DNA of 64,000 bases from Spongospora subterranea f. sp. subterranea (lineage: Eukaryota > Endomyxa: Phytomyxea > Phytomyxea > Plasmodiophorida): the NCBI GenBank assembly GCA_049724395.1, contig JAUGWO010000045.1, forward strand, positions 1 to 64,000, written 5' to 3'. The notes beneath the pieces were generated by a model. The model saw only the letters and a program-made list of their open reading frames with translations, did not search any database and was not told where the DNA came from. Numbering within the stretch: the first letter of the stretch is position 1; each line of letters starts with the position of its first letter. The position numbers and the translations under genes were made by a program. This document shows positions 12,086 to 24,530 of this stretch, piece by piece.

Positions 12086-14430
12086 TCAATCGATATAGTG
12101 CTTCACATTCTCATATTTACCATGATGATCCCGAATCATTTTGTCATATGCCATATCAAACTGCCTTCGCAGCCGTTCATAATCTTGGTTAAGCTTATTG
12201 CATCGAACATTCCTTTGCATCGAAACGTTCATCAGTCTCAAAGAGGTCATCGAATCAAACGGTTACCATTCTTGAACCAGCTTTTGCTCCAACCCCTCTT
12301 TCAAACTATTGCGATGTTGACGGGTGTAGGGCAATTTTTGATTATCTGGCGATGTTGCTTCATTCATGCCTTCTCCAGCTGTCATGGATTGATGAAGGAT
12401 CGGCATCCCACCGGACGTTTTCAAGGTTGAAACTTCTGGTGTCATTTTCGTGTTATACATTCGCGATGGGTCGGTACAGAGAAATTGCTCCAATAAATCT
12501 GTTGAAAAAGAAATGGAAGCCTTACGAACAGCGCTGATACAACGCCCCGCCGAAGACATGCCGGGAGCATCGTTGGGTTTGCTCGACGACCCACAACGTG
12601 AATAATGTATGCCTTTAGCTTTGAGAGTTAAACCAACCGCAGAAAAATCTTTAACAAAGGAGTTAATTTCACATCTTCGGTTCACTAATTAGGGATGAAA
12701 ACCTGAGAGAGTAAATTCAAGAACTATTTTTGTAGGAAGGCTGGAAGTTGAGTCATGAAGCAAGTCATACCAACGGCGCACCAATAGTGTCACACTTGAA
12801 GAGCTCTGGCGCCCTATAATCATTTTCATACATAACTAGTTTTTTGTGAATGCCCTAAATTTACCTTTTGCCTCTTCGATATCAATTAGGTTCACGAAAA
12901 CGACCAGTGGGCCAATTTGCCCATCTGGATGGCTAGCTTTTATCTATCGCCAGTAAATCTCGTTCATCTAATAGTTGACGAAACGCTGACTTACTGCACT
13001 AATAGTTAAGTTTTCGTCATTAAAGTCTACCCACATCGGATACTGCTTGTCGTGATTATTCAGAATTACCTTCTGAACTCTGTAAGAAAAAACGCTAGAA
13101 AACAATCAGCACGAACTGCTTTGCGAATTCGTTACCGATATACCTGCATTTTCCTCGCTTCGCTCTGGCTTCATTAGCGTTGTTGAGCCATTGACGAATG
13201 CGGCCAGTTAGGCCTTCTTCGTCACAATCAGAGCCTTCTGCTATGCTCATGAGAAGTTCACTCATCATGGTTGCGGAATTCGGTTCTAAAGCCCCATCTT
13301 TTGCAAATCCGAAGCAAACTCGCTTACATAACCGCCCTGCAACGCTGCGGCTCTCATTAAAGCAAAGAGACCTGACCGTTCTAACTATGATCTGGGCCAT
13401 CGAAGTTAAAAATGAACCTAGGTTTATAGTATAGTACCTCAATCAAATTTGCTTGTAGGAAGAAGCATCCGCATCTACCAATTAATGCACCCATTTGACG
13501 ACACCTTGTCGATAACATGTAAATTTATCACAGACGCAGACAGTCGGAAGGTACTTTTTGTCCTCGTTCACCATAAATTCAATTCTTGGCCCTAACTCTG
13601 GTTTTTGGCCGTATGTTTTGCAAACTGATTCCACCTAACATAGTCTCTTGGTCAAATGTATAGTGGCGATGAATTCGGAGACTCACCAATAGTGATAACG
13701 TCTCGGCAATCTGTAGTGATACTTTGCGATTGATGGCCGCATTTAGGATGACGTCAAAAAGCAACGGTGCAACCCCATCCACCAATATTCCAAACACCTG
13801 TTCTGAAATCAACAGATCGTCACTCTTCGATGAGATGGATTTGATCGCGATTACCATCAATTTGGGATGGTAAACACTCGCAGCATCCTGTAATCACTTC
13901 AAGAGCCGCGTACAATGATGTCTCGTCGAACATTCCTCCGCATTTTATGTTCTCGAATAGCCGCCCGATTACCTTGTAATATCAATCACACTCCTATATA
14001 CAGCAACTCTGTCGTGAGGATACCAAAACTAGTTTGTGGATGCCAGATCGCATGGTAATTTTCGGTAGCGATGATTTTCCATGGGGATCGATCAATTCCC
14101 CAAAACTGGACAAGTTTTGAAACGCTAATCGCATGATTTCTTCCCCCATTGGAGCTGCTCGCAGCACTTTCGCCGACATGCCGGGCAGAATCCGTACGGT
14201 GCTACTCGCCGTATTCTTGCTAGGGATCCCCTTCTCCATTGTTCCTTTATCAAAATAACTGTCACTGCACTTCCTATCATATTTCTCACTAAGCCAGTCA
14301 ATCAGAGCCTTCAGTGCGGTGAAATCGTTTCGGCAGCAAAATGCGTGACGGGAGCATGAACCTTGGAAATTGCGTGACGCGTTGATGTTGCAGGTACAGT
14401 ACTGTGACAACTTTGTCGCCTTTGCTAAAG
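12086..14430 (-). CDS. Multi-exon ARM-like + PH-like + coiled-coil protein (possible meiotic axis protein)
   Basis: At least eight exons can be joined on the minus strand. The 5' end near 14430 is not resolved. Visible introns include GTGAGT...TTAG after codon SLL near 13690, GTACCT...ACAAG near 13540, GTAAGT donor near 13005 and GTAACC...AAAG near 12260. The order is: helical solenoid (LFENIKCGG, VFGILVDGVAPLLFDVILNA, AEGSDCDEEGLTGRI); a beta-rich stretch resembling a PH fold (WVDFNDENLTIS, GQIGPLVVFVNLIDIEEAKG, LLVRRWYDLLHDS); a Ser/Pro-rich linker; and a short C-terminal coiled coil (NKLNQDYERLRRQFD). This order resembles SYCP2/Red1 axis proteins, which is inference only. One junction near 13330 and one near 13880 are uncertain. 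The gene converges on TELO2. Confidence 0.5.
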
Positions 14431-14484
14431 TACTACTGGAAAATACGGGAGAGAATTTCCGGTTTGAGGAGGTGAAGAAGTTTA

Positions 14485-15206
14485 TTAGTGACTATCTTTG
14501 ACCACAACGACGGGACAGTGAATGTGGTTCACCAGATGTTTAGAGACGCTGCCTTTGCCGACCAGCGCCATCATGATACCCTTGAAACCTCCGATTTCGC
14601 GGGTTCCTACGATGACCTCCTCTGCTGAATGCTTATTTGCCCATTCGACAAGCGTTTCCGCAACACTAGACGCGGTTTGGTTGAGAATTCGAGTATGTAG
14701 AGTCCACCCGTCGCATTTCGCCGATTCGCGGTATGCAAGAAGAACCTGAATACGTCGTTATTACGAAGAGCAATTATGAAAATCAATATTGAACCCTCTC
14801 AGCATTAGCATATAGCTCTTTACGCTGACGCTCCATTGTTTCGACCTCGATGGCTACAGCAACACCTATGAACAGCTCATTAAACACATACCGAAGAAGA
14901 CAAACTTGAGTATTACTCCCTAATCTACCCATCGCTGGTGCGATCAAATTATCAGTAAAGTTCGGGATGACGGTCACTAGTACGACGCAATCTCCTGACC
15001 GAATCATATCACTCTAAAAAACCAAACATGACAACGTGCCCGAGGTCGCTGTGCCATGGTGTTGGACCAACCTGTGCCCATGCCCATGCCCGCTCCGAAG
15101 GAGCGTGATTAGATTCGGGAGAGACAAAGACGGCGATTCTACGATGATGCTGATACTTCGCATCAGCACCGGTCATGCTTTCTCTATCTGAGAACGATTC
15201 GGGCAT
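14485..15206 (-). CDS. Universal stress protein (UspA-like) 1
   Basis: Exon 1 from the ATG at 15206 contains the strand-helix start typical of UspA domains (RRIAVFVSPESNHAPSERAW). A 57-nt intron ends at TTTTTTAG near 15010. Exon 2 continues with SGDCVVLVTVIPN and a charged helix (ETMERQRKELYANAE). A further intron ends at GTATTCAG near 14755. The last exon ends in the nucleotide-binding signature VGTREIGGFKG...GKGSVSKHLVNH, then CPVVVVKD, with the stop at 14485. The G-2x-G-9x-G(S) pattern suggests the ATP-binding subclass. A close paralogue with the same exon plan follows upstream. Usp proteins are usually small cytosolic stress-response proteins; the specific role is unknown. Confidence 0.85.
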
Positions 15207-15418
15207 TTGTTGTTGTTTAACAATATGACAATATCACCTAAACGATTAGTGTATGATGTGCAGATAATGTCCGATTGCCGACTGGAGTGATATTCTTTCG
15301 ACAGTAGCGGCCGACGGAGAGCTCAACTCCGGAAACTGGTGGCGGCCAAGATCGGACCTCATTTTTACCGGATTCTCAGAGATTGTACCATGCAAAAACT
15401 CAATTGCGATGGGATGTT

Positions 15419-16165
15419 TTATTTCCCGTTTTTAACGATCACCACTGGACAGCTCATGTGATGCGCTAGGTAGTTCGATACGCTGCCTTTGCCCGCCAAC
15501 GCCATGACGGTTCTTTTGATAGCGCCCATTGGTGTTTGCCCAACAACCCCCTGTACATCCAAGACCGAATCAACGCTCATCTCGTCACAATAATAGCTGA
15601 TATTACCTCGTCCGCCTTCTGCTCTTTTCCCCACTTCACGATTGTCTCGCCGACGTTCTTTTCTGTCTGCTCTAGAACGTTTGTCTCAATTCGGCAACGT
15701 TTGCAATCTGTCAGCCGTTTATATTTATCCAAGGTCTGAGAACTGTCAGAAATTCCCCTGACAAATTGCTTTAGAGTAACACTCGACCTTCTGAGCCTCT
15801 ATCGTATTTTTTCTTCTCTGCTCTTCAATTTCTGCAAGTTCAAATGCCGCACTCGGCGCTAAAAGTTGTGGTCAGTCGAAAATGTGTCGATATTTTCATA
15901 CTCCCTACACCCCAACATCCCCATTGCTGATAGAACAACATCGGAAATCTCCACAGGAATCTTAAACATTTTGAAATCAGCAGTGGAGCAAAGCAAGTCG
16001 CATCCAAATTCGGACCACAGTAACCAGGACGACAATGTCCCCATCCCTTATCAGATTAGCTTGAGCCCATTTCCAGGCGATTTGCGATGGCGTATGCGAC
16101 CAATCCGGAGACACAAAGATGAGTATCCGACGGCCTTGATTATAGACCTCTTGCTCGGACGTCAT
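15419..16165 (-). CDS. Universal stress protein (UspA-like) 2
   Basis: ATG at 16165 (MTSEQEVYNQ) is followed by RRILIFVSPDWSHTPSQIAW and IRDGDIVVLVTV. Later exons carry a charged helix (AFELAEIEEQRRKNTIEAQ), LEQTEKNVGETIVKW, and after a GTAATA...TACAG intron the end segment VVGQTPMGAIKR...GKGSVSNYLAHH and CPVVIVKNGK, with the stop at 15419. The signature glycines and the final strand match paralogue 1 at 14485-15206. The two genes are head-to-tail on the same strand about 210 bp apart, which indicates tandem duplication. They have diverged strongly except in the two signature regions, so the duplication is not recent. Confidence 0.82.
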
Positions 16166-16291
16166 CTACAACTATGCTTGTAATTTCCGAGGTCCGAACA
16201 AGTGAAATGACTGGTCTTCTATGTGTCAAACTGTGTATTTCGGCAACATTCTAAATACTGTAGCTAAGATTTTTTGTAACCAATAAACAAT

Positions 16292-16851
16292 TCAATATCG
16301 ACATGGCGACGACTTGTTTTGTGGGTCGATTTCGATCACGTATTTGCAGTCATCGTACAATGTTAAGCTTGACGGAATCGTCTCGACTTGCATTGCTGCT
16401 GATGGGTGATGATGGTCGCCGTTATCATTACATGTCACACCTATATGAGACGTCTTCTCGTTATAATCATGTTCGAAAATGAAGAAGAGAAAATACATTT
16501 GACACCAATATTTGCATTGGTCTAGCAAAAATACTTCAAAGATGAAAAAGACTGTGTTGTAATTCAATCGGTTATTGACAGCAAATGCGGTAACCAACCA
16601 TATGATGAATCGAGCATTTGGTTTGTTTCACAATCGCCACCGTTTTGCGATGGTTCGTTGATTTTCCTTCGCAGGCGATCTCCGACGGTAGCAATCACAG
16701 ACAGAATAGCAATTACGAACGCTAGTGGCAATCGAGTTGCAATGAAACTGCAAACGACGTCAATATAGCGCAGAGCGAGTATTACCCCAATGGCAACACC
16801 AGTGTACAGATATCTCATATATGCTCTGGTGCTGAAAATCGTGACGTTCAT
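16292..16851 (-). CDS. Small two-exon membrane protein, unknown
   Basis: ATG at 16851 opens MNVTIFSTRAYMRYLYTG followed by two hydrophobic segments (VAIGVILALRYIDVVCSFIA and LPLAFVIAILSVIATVG), then a basic stretch (DRLRRK). A GT-AG intron beginning after DSSYG (donor GTTGGT) joins in frame to a second exon ending near 16292. Two acceptors, AACACAG and TTGCTAG, keep the same frame. The second exon is His/Asp-rich and ends DPQNKSSPCRY. No family is recognised. Confidence 0.45.
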
Positions 16852-17201
16852 CGAATTCCTTCTGTGTCCATGCCCCGGTCGCGTTTGATCACCGGGTACC
16901 TTTAGTTAAACCTAGGACGACCCTCTTGTCCCAAATATACCATTGTTGGTGTGTCCATTCCCTATCCTTAAGAGCAAGTTCACCCGATTGCCAACAGTAA
17001 CTGGCTCACCACTGGATCATCACGTCCATCTGCTCGTTACCCTTTTGATGCGCCTGTTCATCATCGTTACCACTGAGACCCCATTTCCAAACGTGACGTG
17101 TCGCTAACGCTGTTGAAACATTAACAGTAACTCAGTACACAGGTTGACTGTGATCTGCTACACTGTGATAGTGAACGGGTCAAGCACAATCGACATTGAT
17201 C
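16852..17201. other. Intergenic region between divergent genes
   Basis: About 350 bp separate the start of the small membrane-protein gene (minus) from the TTLL start codon (plus), so it must hold both promoters. I see no TATA box, tandem motif or RNA gene that I could defend. Confidence 0.5.
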
Positions 17202-19235
17202 ATGTCGCTAGTTCATTATTCTAATGATCCTGGGATGGCCGCTCTGCGGTTTACAAGATTGCAGAACGTCTATCTGGATGGAGCTCATTTCCGTTATTCT
17301 GGGCTCTCAGCTAACGCGTCGTCGGTGCCGTTGCCCCGTCCTAAATCTGCCTGCGCCAACCGTCCAGGTTCGTCAAGGGGAACGCGCGACAACGAGAGTT
17401 TCAGACGCCCTCATTCAGCAAAACCGGCTGTCTCCCTATCGGCATCCCTTCAGAATCTTATCTTAGATGAAAGGGCACGGCACCGCAGAGATGTATCGTC
17501 TGATCCTCCGCGGTCGATGAGAATATCGAAGCGAAGAAATCCACGGAACGTCGCTGCTTCTCGTCGCGTGATCACATTTGTTTCCAAACAGCAAATCAAT
17601 TCAACGACGCCATTGACCGGACTTATGTACCAAACAAGCCGCTCCTGCCCAAATATTGTAAAAACTATTCTTGATGGATCCGGTGTCGTGAGAGCTACTA
17701 GGAAGACGGCTTCGTGGGATTTGTTGTGGTCGACCGGCGTGATACCATGTCGGCGATTCACACTGCTATCTCGCGGTCAGATTGTCAACCAATTTCCCAA
17801 AACGTCATTGCTAGCGAGAAAAGAATTTCTATTTAGAAGCATTCGTAATCTGTGGATTCACGGAGGCATGCAAAGAAAACACGAACTGGATATAGTTCCA
17901 GAGACGTATATTCTGCCGCAAGACAAGGATGAATTACTACAGTCGTTTACAGATGGCGAAGGTCGTGGAGACGCAAATCTTTGGATTGTGAAACCTTACG
18001 ATTCCCATCAAGGGCGTGGTGTATTCATCACAAGCCGGTGGCGACAGATTCCCGTTCAATCGCAAGTTGTCGTTAGTCAATATATCACCAATCCATTTTT
18101 GGTCGACGGCAGGAAATGTGATCTGTAAGCATCGCCCTCAAGCTTTTCATTCCATTTAAAATCATCACAGGCGAATGTTTGTACTGATCACAAGCATGGA
18201 TCCATTGCGGATTTACGTCCACGACGAAGGGATCGTCCGAATTGCCACTGATCCTTACTCGACTACAGCACCGTCAATGATTAACCGTTTCGTTTACCTG
18301 ACTAAATCAAGTAGTAACGCTCAGTCTTCAAACTACTCCGTTAACCATGAAGCAAGTTGGGAAAATATTGGAAATGAATGGACATTGTCGCGCTTTCGGC
18401 GCCACTTGGCTGAACGGGCTGCCAGGGTTGGCGAAGCTGATCCCAATCCTGAACTTTGGTCTAAAATCCACGATATTATTTTGAAAGCGATTATCTCTAT
18501 CGAGCAGGTCTCCAGCTATTTGTTGTAAGACCTAATGCTAACTTATCAATTTAGGAAGTCACCGAGGCTGTTGGTCGACACGTCCCGTCTCGCCTCAACT
18601 GTTTCGAACTGTTCGGCGTTGATATTCTGATTGATTCTTCACTCCGTCCATGGATTCTCGAAATTATCCATTCCCCGAATTTAAGGTGTAATACCGGTCT
18701 TGGCTTGCACGTGAAATCTGCTGTCATCACAGATACTTTGAATTTGCTATCGCTGCAATCTTCCATGAGAAAATCACTTATGAAAGAACGATCCCGCGAC
18801 ATGTCTACAAAGCAGATGTCGCGTCGCGGATCAGCATTGGACATGGGAACGTCGCGACCAAGTTTAGAAATCCACTCAATGAAGCAGACTGACTATGACG
18901 CAATCGTAAACGAAACCAATGGCGAGGTCGAACGACGTGGGGCGTTTAACTGCATCTTCCCAACCGGATTGTGGCGCTATTATTGCGGGTTTTTCCGTTC
19001 ATGGTCCATATTGAATGAGACGCTTTGTCGACGATTTGAAGACGGAAGCCAATCAAACGACAAACCTGATGAGGAGATTGACGATAATTCACTGCAAAGC
19101 GAAGCGCCGGCTCTGCAGAAAATACCAACAAAGAAGACTCGAGAGACACGAGACCCAAGTATGGGAGAAGAACGGCGACAGCAACGATTAGATAGAGAGC
19201 TCAAAACAAGATTTGGCTTGCAGTTCTCACACTGA
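17202..19235 (+). CDS. Tubulin-tyrosine-ligase-like (TTLL) polyglutamylase family protein
   Basis: Exons 17202-18124, 18171-18507 and 18555-19235 join in phase to 646 residues. The second intron has TGCTAAC 10-15 nt before its TTTAG acceptor. An Arg/Ser-rich N-terminus of about 180 residues precedes the TTL domain: WDLLWST, then GQIVNQFPKTSLLARKEFLF, then LWIVKPYDSHQGRGVFI (ATP-grasp), VVVSQYITNPFLVDGRKCDL, RMFVLITSMDPLRIYVHDEG, then CFELFGVDILID and PWILEI. These are the core blocks of TTLL glutamylases. The enzymes add glutamate chains to tubulin tails on axonemes and basal bodies, using ATP. A charged C-terminal tail of about 170 residues follows. Substrate choice cannot be read here. DRC7 at 44.8 kb is another flagellar gene. 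Confidence 0.88.
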
Positions 19236-19527
19236 TATTAATGTGAAATGATTAAATCGCTCAGGCACATGAAAAATGGTTTGTTTCCTTGTGGCTATTA
19301 TCTGTTGAGATGCTTCAGGGAAACGGGGGCCGTAATGATGTTGGTTAAAGCATGTTATCAAACCCTCCAATTTCACAATCGACGATATTTCGTCCTAAAA
19401 ATTTGAAAAAACGGCACATTTACTGAGTATCAAATTAGGGAATGCCGAGACATGAACAAGAATGGGATTTGGAAGTGTATTTTTTGAAGTGTATTTGAAG
19501 TATTACAGCTGTAAAAGAGATAATAAG

Positions 19528-22500
19528 TCACCATCGTCGGGAGGCATCGTCGCCCCCAACCTTCACTGGTCGGGTCGATTGTAGCTGTTGCGGTTGGCGA
19601 CCTTGCCAGGAGTCAGCGCCGGATTTTTGAAACCCATTGGCGGCATTAGATTTGGCGTGCGAATGGCGATGCTCCATACCGCGCTCGTTCTGCTCGACTA
19701 GAATGCCGATCTGATCGGCAAACCGCAGAGCCGACAACTGCAGCTCATTAGGTAAAATCCCTTTCATACGAATAGATCCAATGGGCTCATCCCACGCACC
19801 CTAAGCAAGTCCATTCACAAACCAGAAACAAGAGTCCAAGGTCAAATAAAAAACCAATCCGACCCAATTGTTAAACTTTTCAAAATCAGAACATAAAAAA
19901 ATAGATTACCGCAAGCCGATCATTGGCCATAAGCTTTGACGCAACCGCATGAACATCTCGCTCTGACATGTCAAACCGAGCGGCGAGCTTGGCTCCTGAA
20001 AGGGTGGTATAATTGGCGCCAAGGGCCAACAGAAACGTCTGCAAAGCGACTTCCTTCACCGATGTGGTCAGAGCTGCTTGAGCAGTTTCCGGGAACGGAA
20101 TTAAGCTCCACATTCGCAACTGCATTAAATGATCCAACGCTGTGCGCCAATCACCTATTCAATGCAAAAAATAAGAACAGACTGAGATCAACAGTATAAT
20201 CCTCGTTATGTGTCAAACTTAAGAACAAAAAAAGTTGACAATTTGAACAATGATTAAAGATTTAAAACCATATTACCATCACGAAGTGCAACGGCAGCGG
20301 CGATGACATAATCCCGAGTGTATTCTGGAGGGCCATTGAAGGCATTTTTATGAAAACTATCCCATAACCTCCTGAAGTTTCGTGAGATGATGTGGCGCTT
20401 GTCGTCGGAGGCGTGAACGGCGAGGTTGGGTACCTCCAAGAGCATGGCAGATACAAGGTGGACAGATTCGAGGAGGTCCAGGCTAACATGCATATGATAA
20501 GGAACCTGACGGCGTCGTTCCAGCTTCTCTTGCTCCGAATCGCGGTCCTGCTGCCAGCGCATTTGTGTAATACCCTAACAAACACGTATGTCAAACTCAG
20601 AACGTTACCCAGAGAGCATTTGATAATAAAGGATGAGTTATGGGTATACCTGAGCTAGAAGTTCTTTGATTTTGCCAGTTGCGTACAGATCTCCAACTAA
20701 GTTCAGCGCATCTTGCATGTATCCAAGGCGGAAGGCACAGACAGACATCATGGCCAATGCACGATTGTAAAGGATCTGAGTCGATACATCTGCTTGGTGA
20801 ATCGAATCCTAGCGAGCAACGGCGTCACAACTTTGAGAAAGTGAACCAAACGGAATCGAACCTGAACATGAGACATTAGGAATATATCTCTGGCCTTATG
20901 AAATGCACCATGCATGGCGTAATGATAAGCGGTGCTGATCACTGCACGGGCCTTGGAGCGGCTATCACCTGACTCGTAGAGAATAGAGCAGAGACGATGA
21001 AGTAGAATATCTTCGCCCTGAGTAAAATCAGTACTCTATAGTTCTACACGAACAATTAATGACATACTGTAATTACGCTCAAGGACCCTTCACTCTTATG
21101 ACGAAACTCTGGCGATGTCTCGTCGTATAGTGGGTCATATTTTACATACAGATACTCGATACGCATGAGCGCTATCAAATTCACAAATTGCTGTTTACCA
21201 GCAGCTGAAATGGTAGAAATGATCAGAGACACAGTTTGTGAACAACACCAAAAAGAAAAGATCAAGTTTGATATAACGTTTACAATCGGTCAAAACCAAA
21301 TCAAGTACCAAACAATGATGACACAAACACATTCGACAGCGGGTAAGACGAAAAGATGATAAATGTGAGAAACTTTGGGGAGGGGATATTACCTGTGTAA
21401 TATTGCTGAGTACTGTGCATAAGACGCATAAGAGATGGCTCATCCGATAGGCGGTCAAGGTAGTCTTGCGTGTGCGGGTCAATGTTCTGTAGTGACGCCA
21501 CGTACTCGTCCGATAGACGGGCAACGAACGAATACACGCTGCCAGCAACGTACTCCTGCCCATCATCGCGTTTACGTCGGGCCTGTGGAGCGAAGGTTCG
21601 CAATTCCCCGGCTTCAACAACCGGAACGCCTTCTTCCTCGATCGGCGGGAGCGGTGTGTCAATGTCATCTCCGGCGAAGACGGTCTCCTCAATATCGTCC
21701 TCTTCGATCAGATGGACGCCCTTATTCTGCTCTAGAACGCTGAGAATATCGGTGAGAATATCCAGTGCCGATTGCCATAAAGCGATCTGCATATGCGATC
21801 CCGAATTAAAATTGACGTCGAACATTGCCGACAGAAGCGTGATCTTGACTTTAAGAATGGCGGGAACGCTGGACGCTTTGGTCGACAACAGTTTGAGGTC
21901 CTTAACAGCCGCGTGGCGATCAGCACCTCGTTTACCACGCATGGACTGGATCATATTCAGTTTCTGATGGATCAGTTCGGGGGTGTATTCGATCTCCTTC
22001 TCGGGGGTCCTTCTGGTCAGTCTTCACCTTGGCCACCTTCTTGTCCGCTTTCGGGGCCTGGCGCTGTCGTCGGCGATCGGCTTTGGTCAGTTCCTCTTCA
22101 TCGTCCTTGGTCTTCTTCACCCAGAACGATCTCGACATGGCCGGATGCGACAAGTCGATATCGGATTCCGACGACGAGCTGTCGGCGTCAGAAAAATCGA
22201 AATCGTCGCTGGCCGACGATTGAGCAGCGCCGTCCTCATCATCGTCGCTCTTCGATTGATCAGAGGACATTGCACCAGATCCATCATCGTCCTCGTCTTC
22301 CTCGCTTTCTTCGCTTTCGCTCTCCGATTCCTCGCTGCTTTCCTGTTCGACCGGTTCCTCCTCGCTAAACGCATCCGGCGCCGATCTGTACTCGTTGATG
22401 AACCGTTCGTATTCCTTGTTGTTCTTGCGCAGCTTCTGTTTGATGGTGTTGAGGGCGCGGTTGTTGGCAGTCGACATCTTGCTCTTCATCTCCTTATTCT

Positions 22501-22876
22501 CCTGCGCCTCGCTCACCTTATCCTCTAGGTGCACCAATGTCTTCACATACATCCTCGGGATCCCCTCCTTCTGGATTATCGTACGGGCCTTCTCCAACAG
22601 CTTGTTGATCTGGTCGAATCCCTTCAGAACCTGGACCCAATCGTTGATCTTGACGCTGTTCCTCATCGTCTTGATGGCGGCGTTCATCGCCTCATATCGT
22701 TTATCTTTAGCGGATCGCACAACGCGTTTCTCCTCTTCCGATGATGACGAATCGTACATGAGCATCGCCGTCTGTGTCTGTTCCCGATTCTGCATCTGTC
22801 CCCCCATTCCGGAATTATCGCTCGAGGAATCGTCGGAATCCACATCGGATCCGCCCATGGCAAAGAATCGCGACAT
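19528..22876 (-). CDS. EIF3C: Eukaryotic translation initiation factor 3 subunit C
   Basis: ATG at 22876 (MSRFFAMGGSDVDSD) starts the typical eIF3c N-terminus: an acidic Ser/Asp-rich opening, VKINDWVQVLKGFDQINKLL, a long acidic block and the FWVKK segment. The frame then shifts by one base at a run of five C (minus strand, near 22005). Immediately afterwards MIQSMRGKRGADRH and VKITLLSAMFDVN continue the family pattern. Later exons give GDSRSKARAVISTAYHYAMH, ILYNRALAMMSVCAFRLGYM, VPYHMHVSLDLLESVHLVSA, then the PCI domain and the end block FADQIGILVEQNERG, with the stop at 19528. There are about six introns; one near 21220-21395 is unusually long at roughly 180 nt. The protein is a scaffold of the eIF3 complex on the 40S subunit. 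The homopolymer break is best explained as a sequencing indel. Confidence 0.92.
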
Positions 22877-24530
22877 GTTGTCGAGTGTGTTAGGCGCTGC
22901 TCAGCACCCAGATCCGGCGACCAACGCCCGCTGCTGATACACGATGATGGTGGTGGTGATGGCGCGATCGACACACACAGCACCAACGACCGACCGAGAT
23001 TAATGAGTCCGCGAATAAGGCCGTCACGGACCCCGGGCCCTGTCATTGTAGAATTCAGCCAATAGCTGGTGTACACCTGATGTTACCGGCATCATTTGTG
23101 ATGACGCCATTGGTCATTGTCGGCAAATGTCAACAGGGGGTATTTATCATTATAACTAGCGCCATCAGAGGGTGTCGTTTCAGTCTATTATATGTTATTT
23201 GGCAAAACGTAATCTAGTTTAGAACCCATGTGCCGACGGTTCAGACAGCGTTATCGTATCTGACGACACATCTCGTCTACACTGTCCACCGACAGCGGTT
23301 CCCCTTATTTCGCAATGATCCTTTCCCCCATTACGTCGAACAAACGGCACGAGAGCCGCGTCGACGATTGAGACTGATGGTGAAGGGAAAGGACCCGTTG
23401 CCGGGAGTACACGCTATAGAACATTGCCATAACAGTTGTAGTGTAGGCGAGATGCGTCGCCGAATATATCAACGATGTGGCAACGTCGCCCGTGTTCGTA
23501 TGATTTGATGTCGCGATAACCCGTTTATGACAGTTGTGTCAAGAATATCAGTGGGGGTCAGTGTTTAGCGCCAGGTCCAATACATGTGACACCAGGAACC
23601 TATTATCGCCCAACAGAATTGATTGGGGAAAATGGCCGACCATGCGCATGATCGCTCGATGATTGTGTTCGTACGAGTGTCCAATGTAATGGGCCCCTCC
23701 CTTTCGGCGACCTCTCTCCCAGGCCTAATTCATATTCTCATGTCAACAGGCTGCCGACGGCTCTAGCGCATTGTGACTATATATATTGAGATGGTCCAAC
23801 CGACAAATCCGTTCATTATTGTTAGAGGATGTTGGTCGTCGATGGCCAATCAGTCGTCTATTGAGTGTGATGTGTTCCAGGTGGATTATATCAGACTGTC
23901 ATTGAAATAACCACTCCTTGTTGGTAATTACAACCCTTAGAATAGCCCCAGTGTTTTACTCATGATCCAGTTTGTTTTAACGGTCTATCGTGAGGTTATT
24001 ATCCAGTTAAATATCGATATTTGGGGTAATCGGGACGTTATCTGGACAGACTTGATTTGGCGTTTTATTTCCTATTTGGTGAGTTGGCGATATCAATGAT
24101 GATCGTGAGTATTGGGACCACATTAAACCATATTGGCGTTGTTCCATAATCCGCCTGACCCCCGAGACGCCTCCCTGTGTATTTGGGTCCAGTGATGGAA
24201 ACCCTTGTCGTGATCAACATCGTGGTGGGTGATATCAATGGCCGCCAACAACCCCATTCCTCCGATCGCCGCCCGGACCTGACGTGTATTGCTAATCGGC
24301 ACATAATGCTGTCGATGGTCAACGGTCGTCTATCAACACATATGGTGGTCTAATCGGCCGACCGATCTGGCCCAATATTTACACGGTGACAGGTCATGAC
24401 GAGTCTGATCAGGTCAATCAGGGTGGTGGGAGGGAGTCCGCCCATGGCTGTCGGCCAGTATCGGCCGTTTCCTCACTCTGTTTGGCATCGCAATCAGACC
24501 CATCATATCTAAATCGTCCCCCTTATAATA
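22877..24530. other. Long intergenic region, no supported gene
   Basis: About 1.65 kb lie between the divergent eIF3c and ankyrin genes. Short open frames occur (for example 23230-23508 plus, 24065-24322 minus), but none has an ATG-started, family-like product or a convincing splice partner. The proximal 200 bp on each side must contain the two promoters. I see no repeats or RNA genes. Confidence 0.5.

Noticed and set aside
12002-12430. 142-codon plus-strand frame
   Set aside because: It is antisense to the last exons of the ARM/PH/coiled-coil gene and starts without good context.
21793-22937. Several long plus-strand frames
   Set aside because: They are antisense to the eIF3c acidic N-terminus, whose Asp/Glu/Ser codons leave the opposite strand open.
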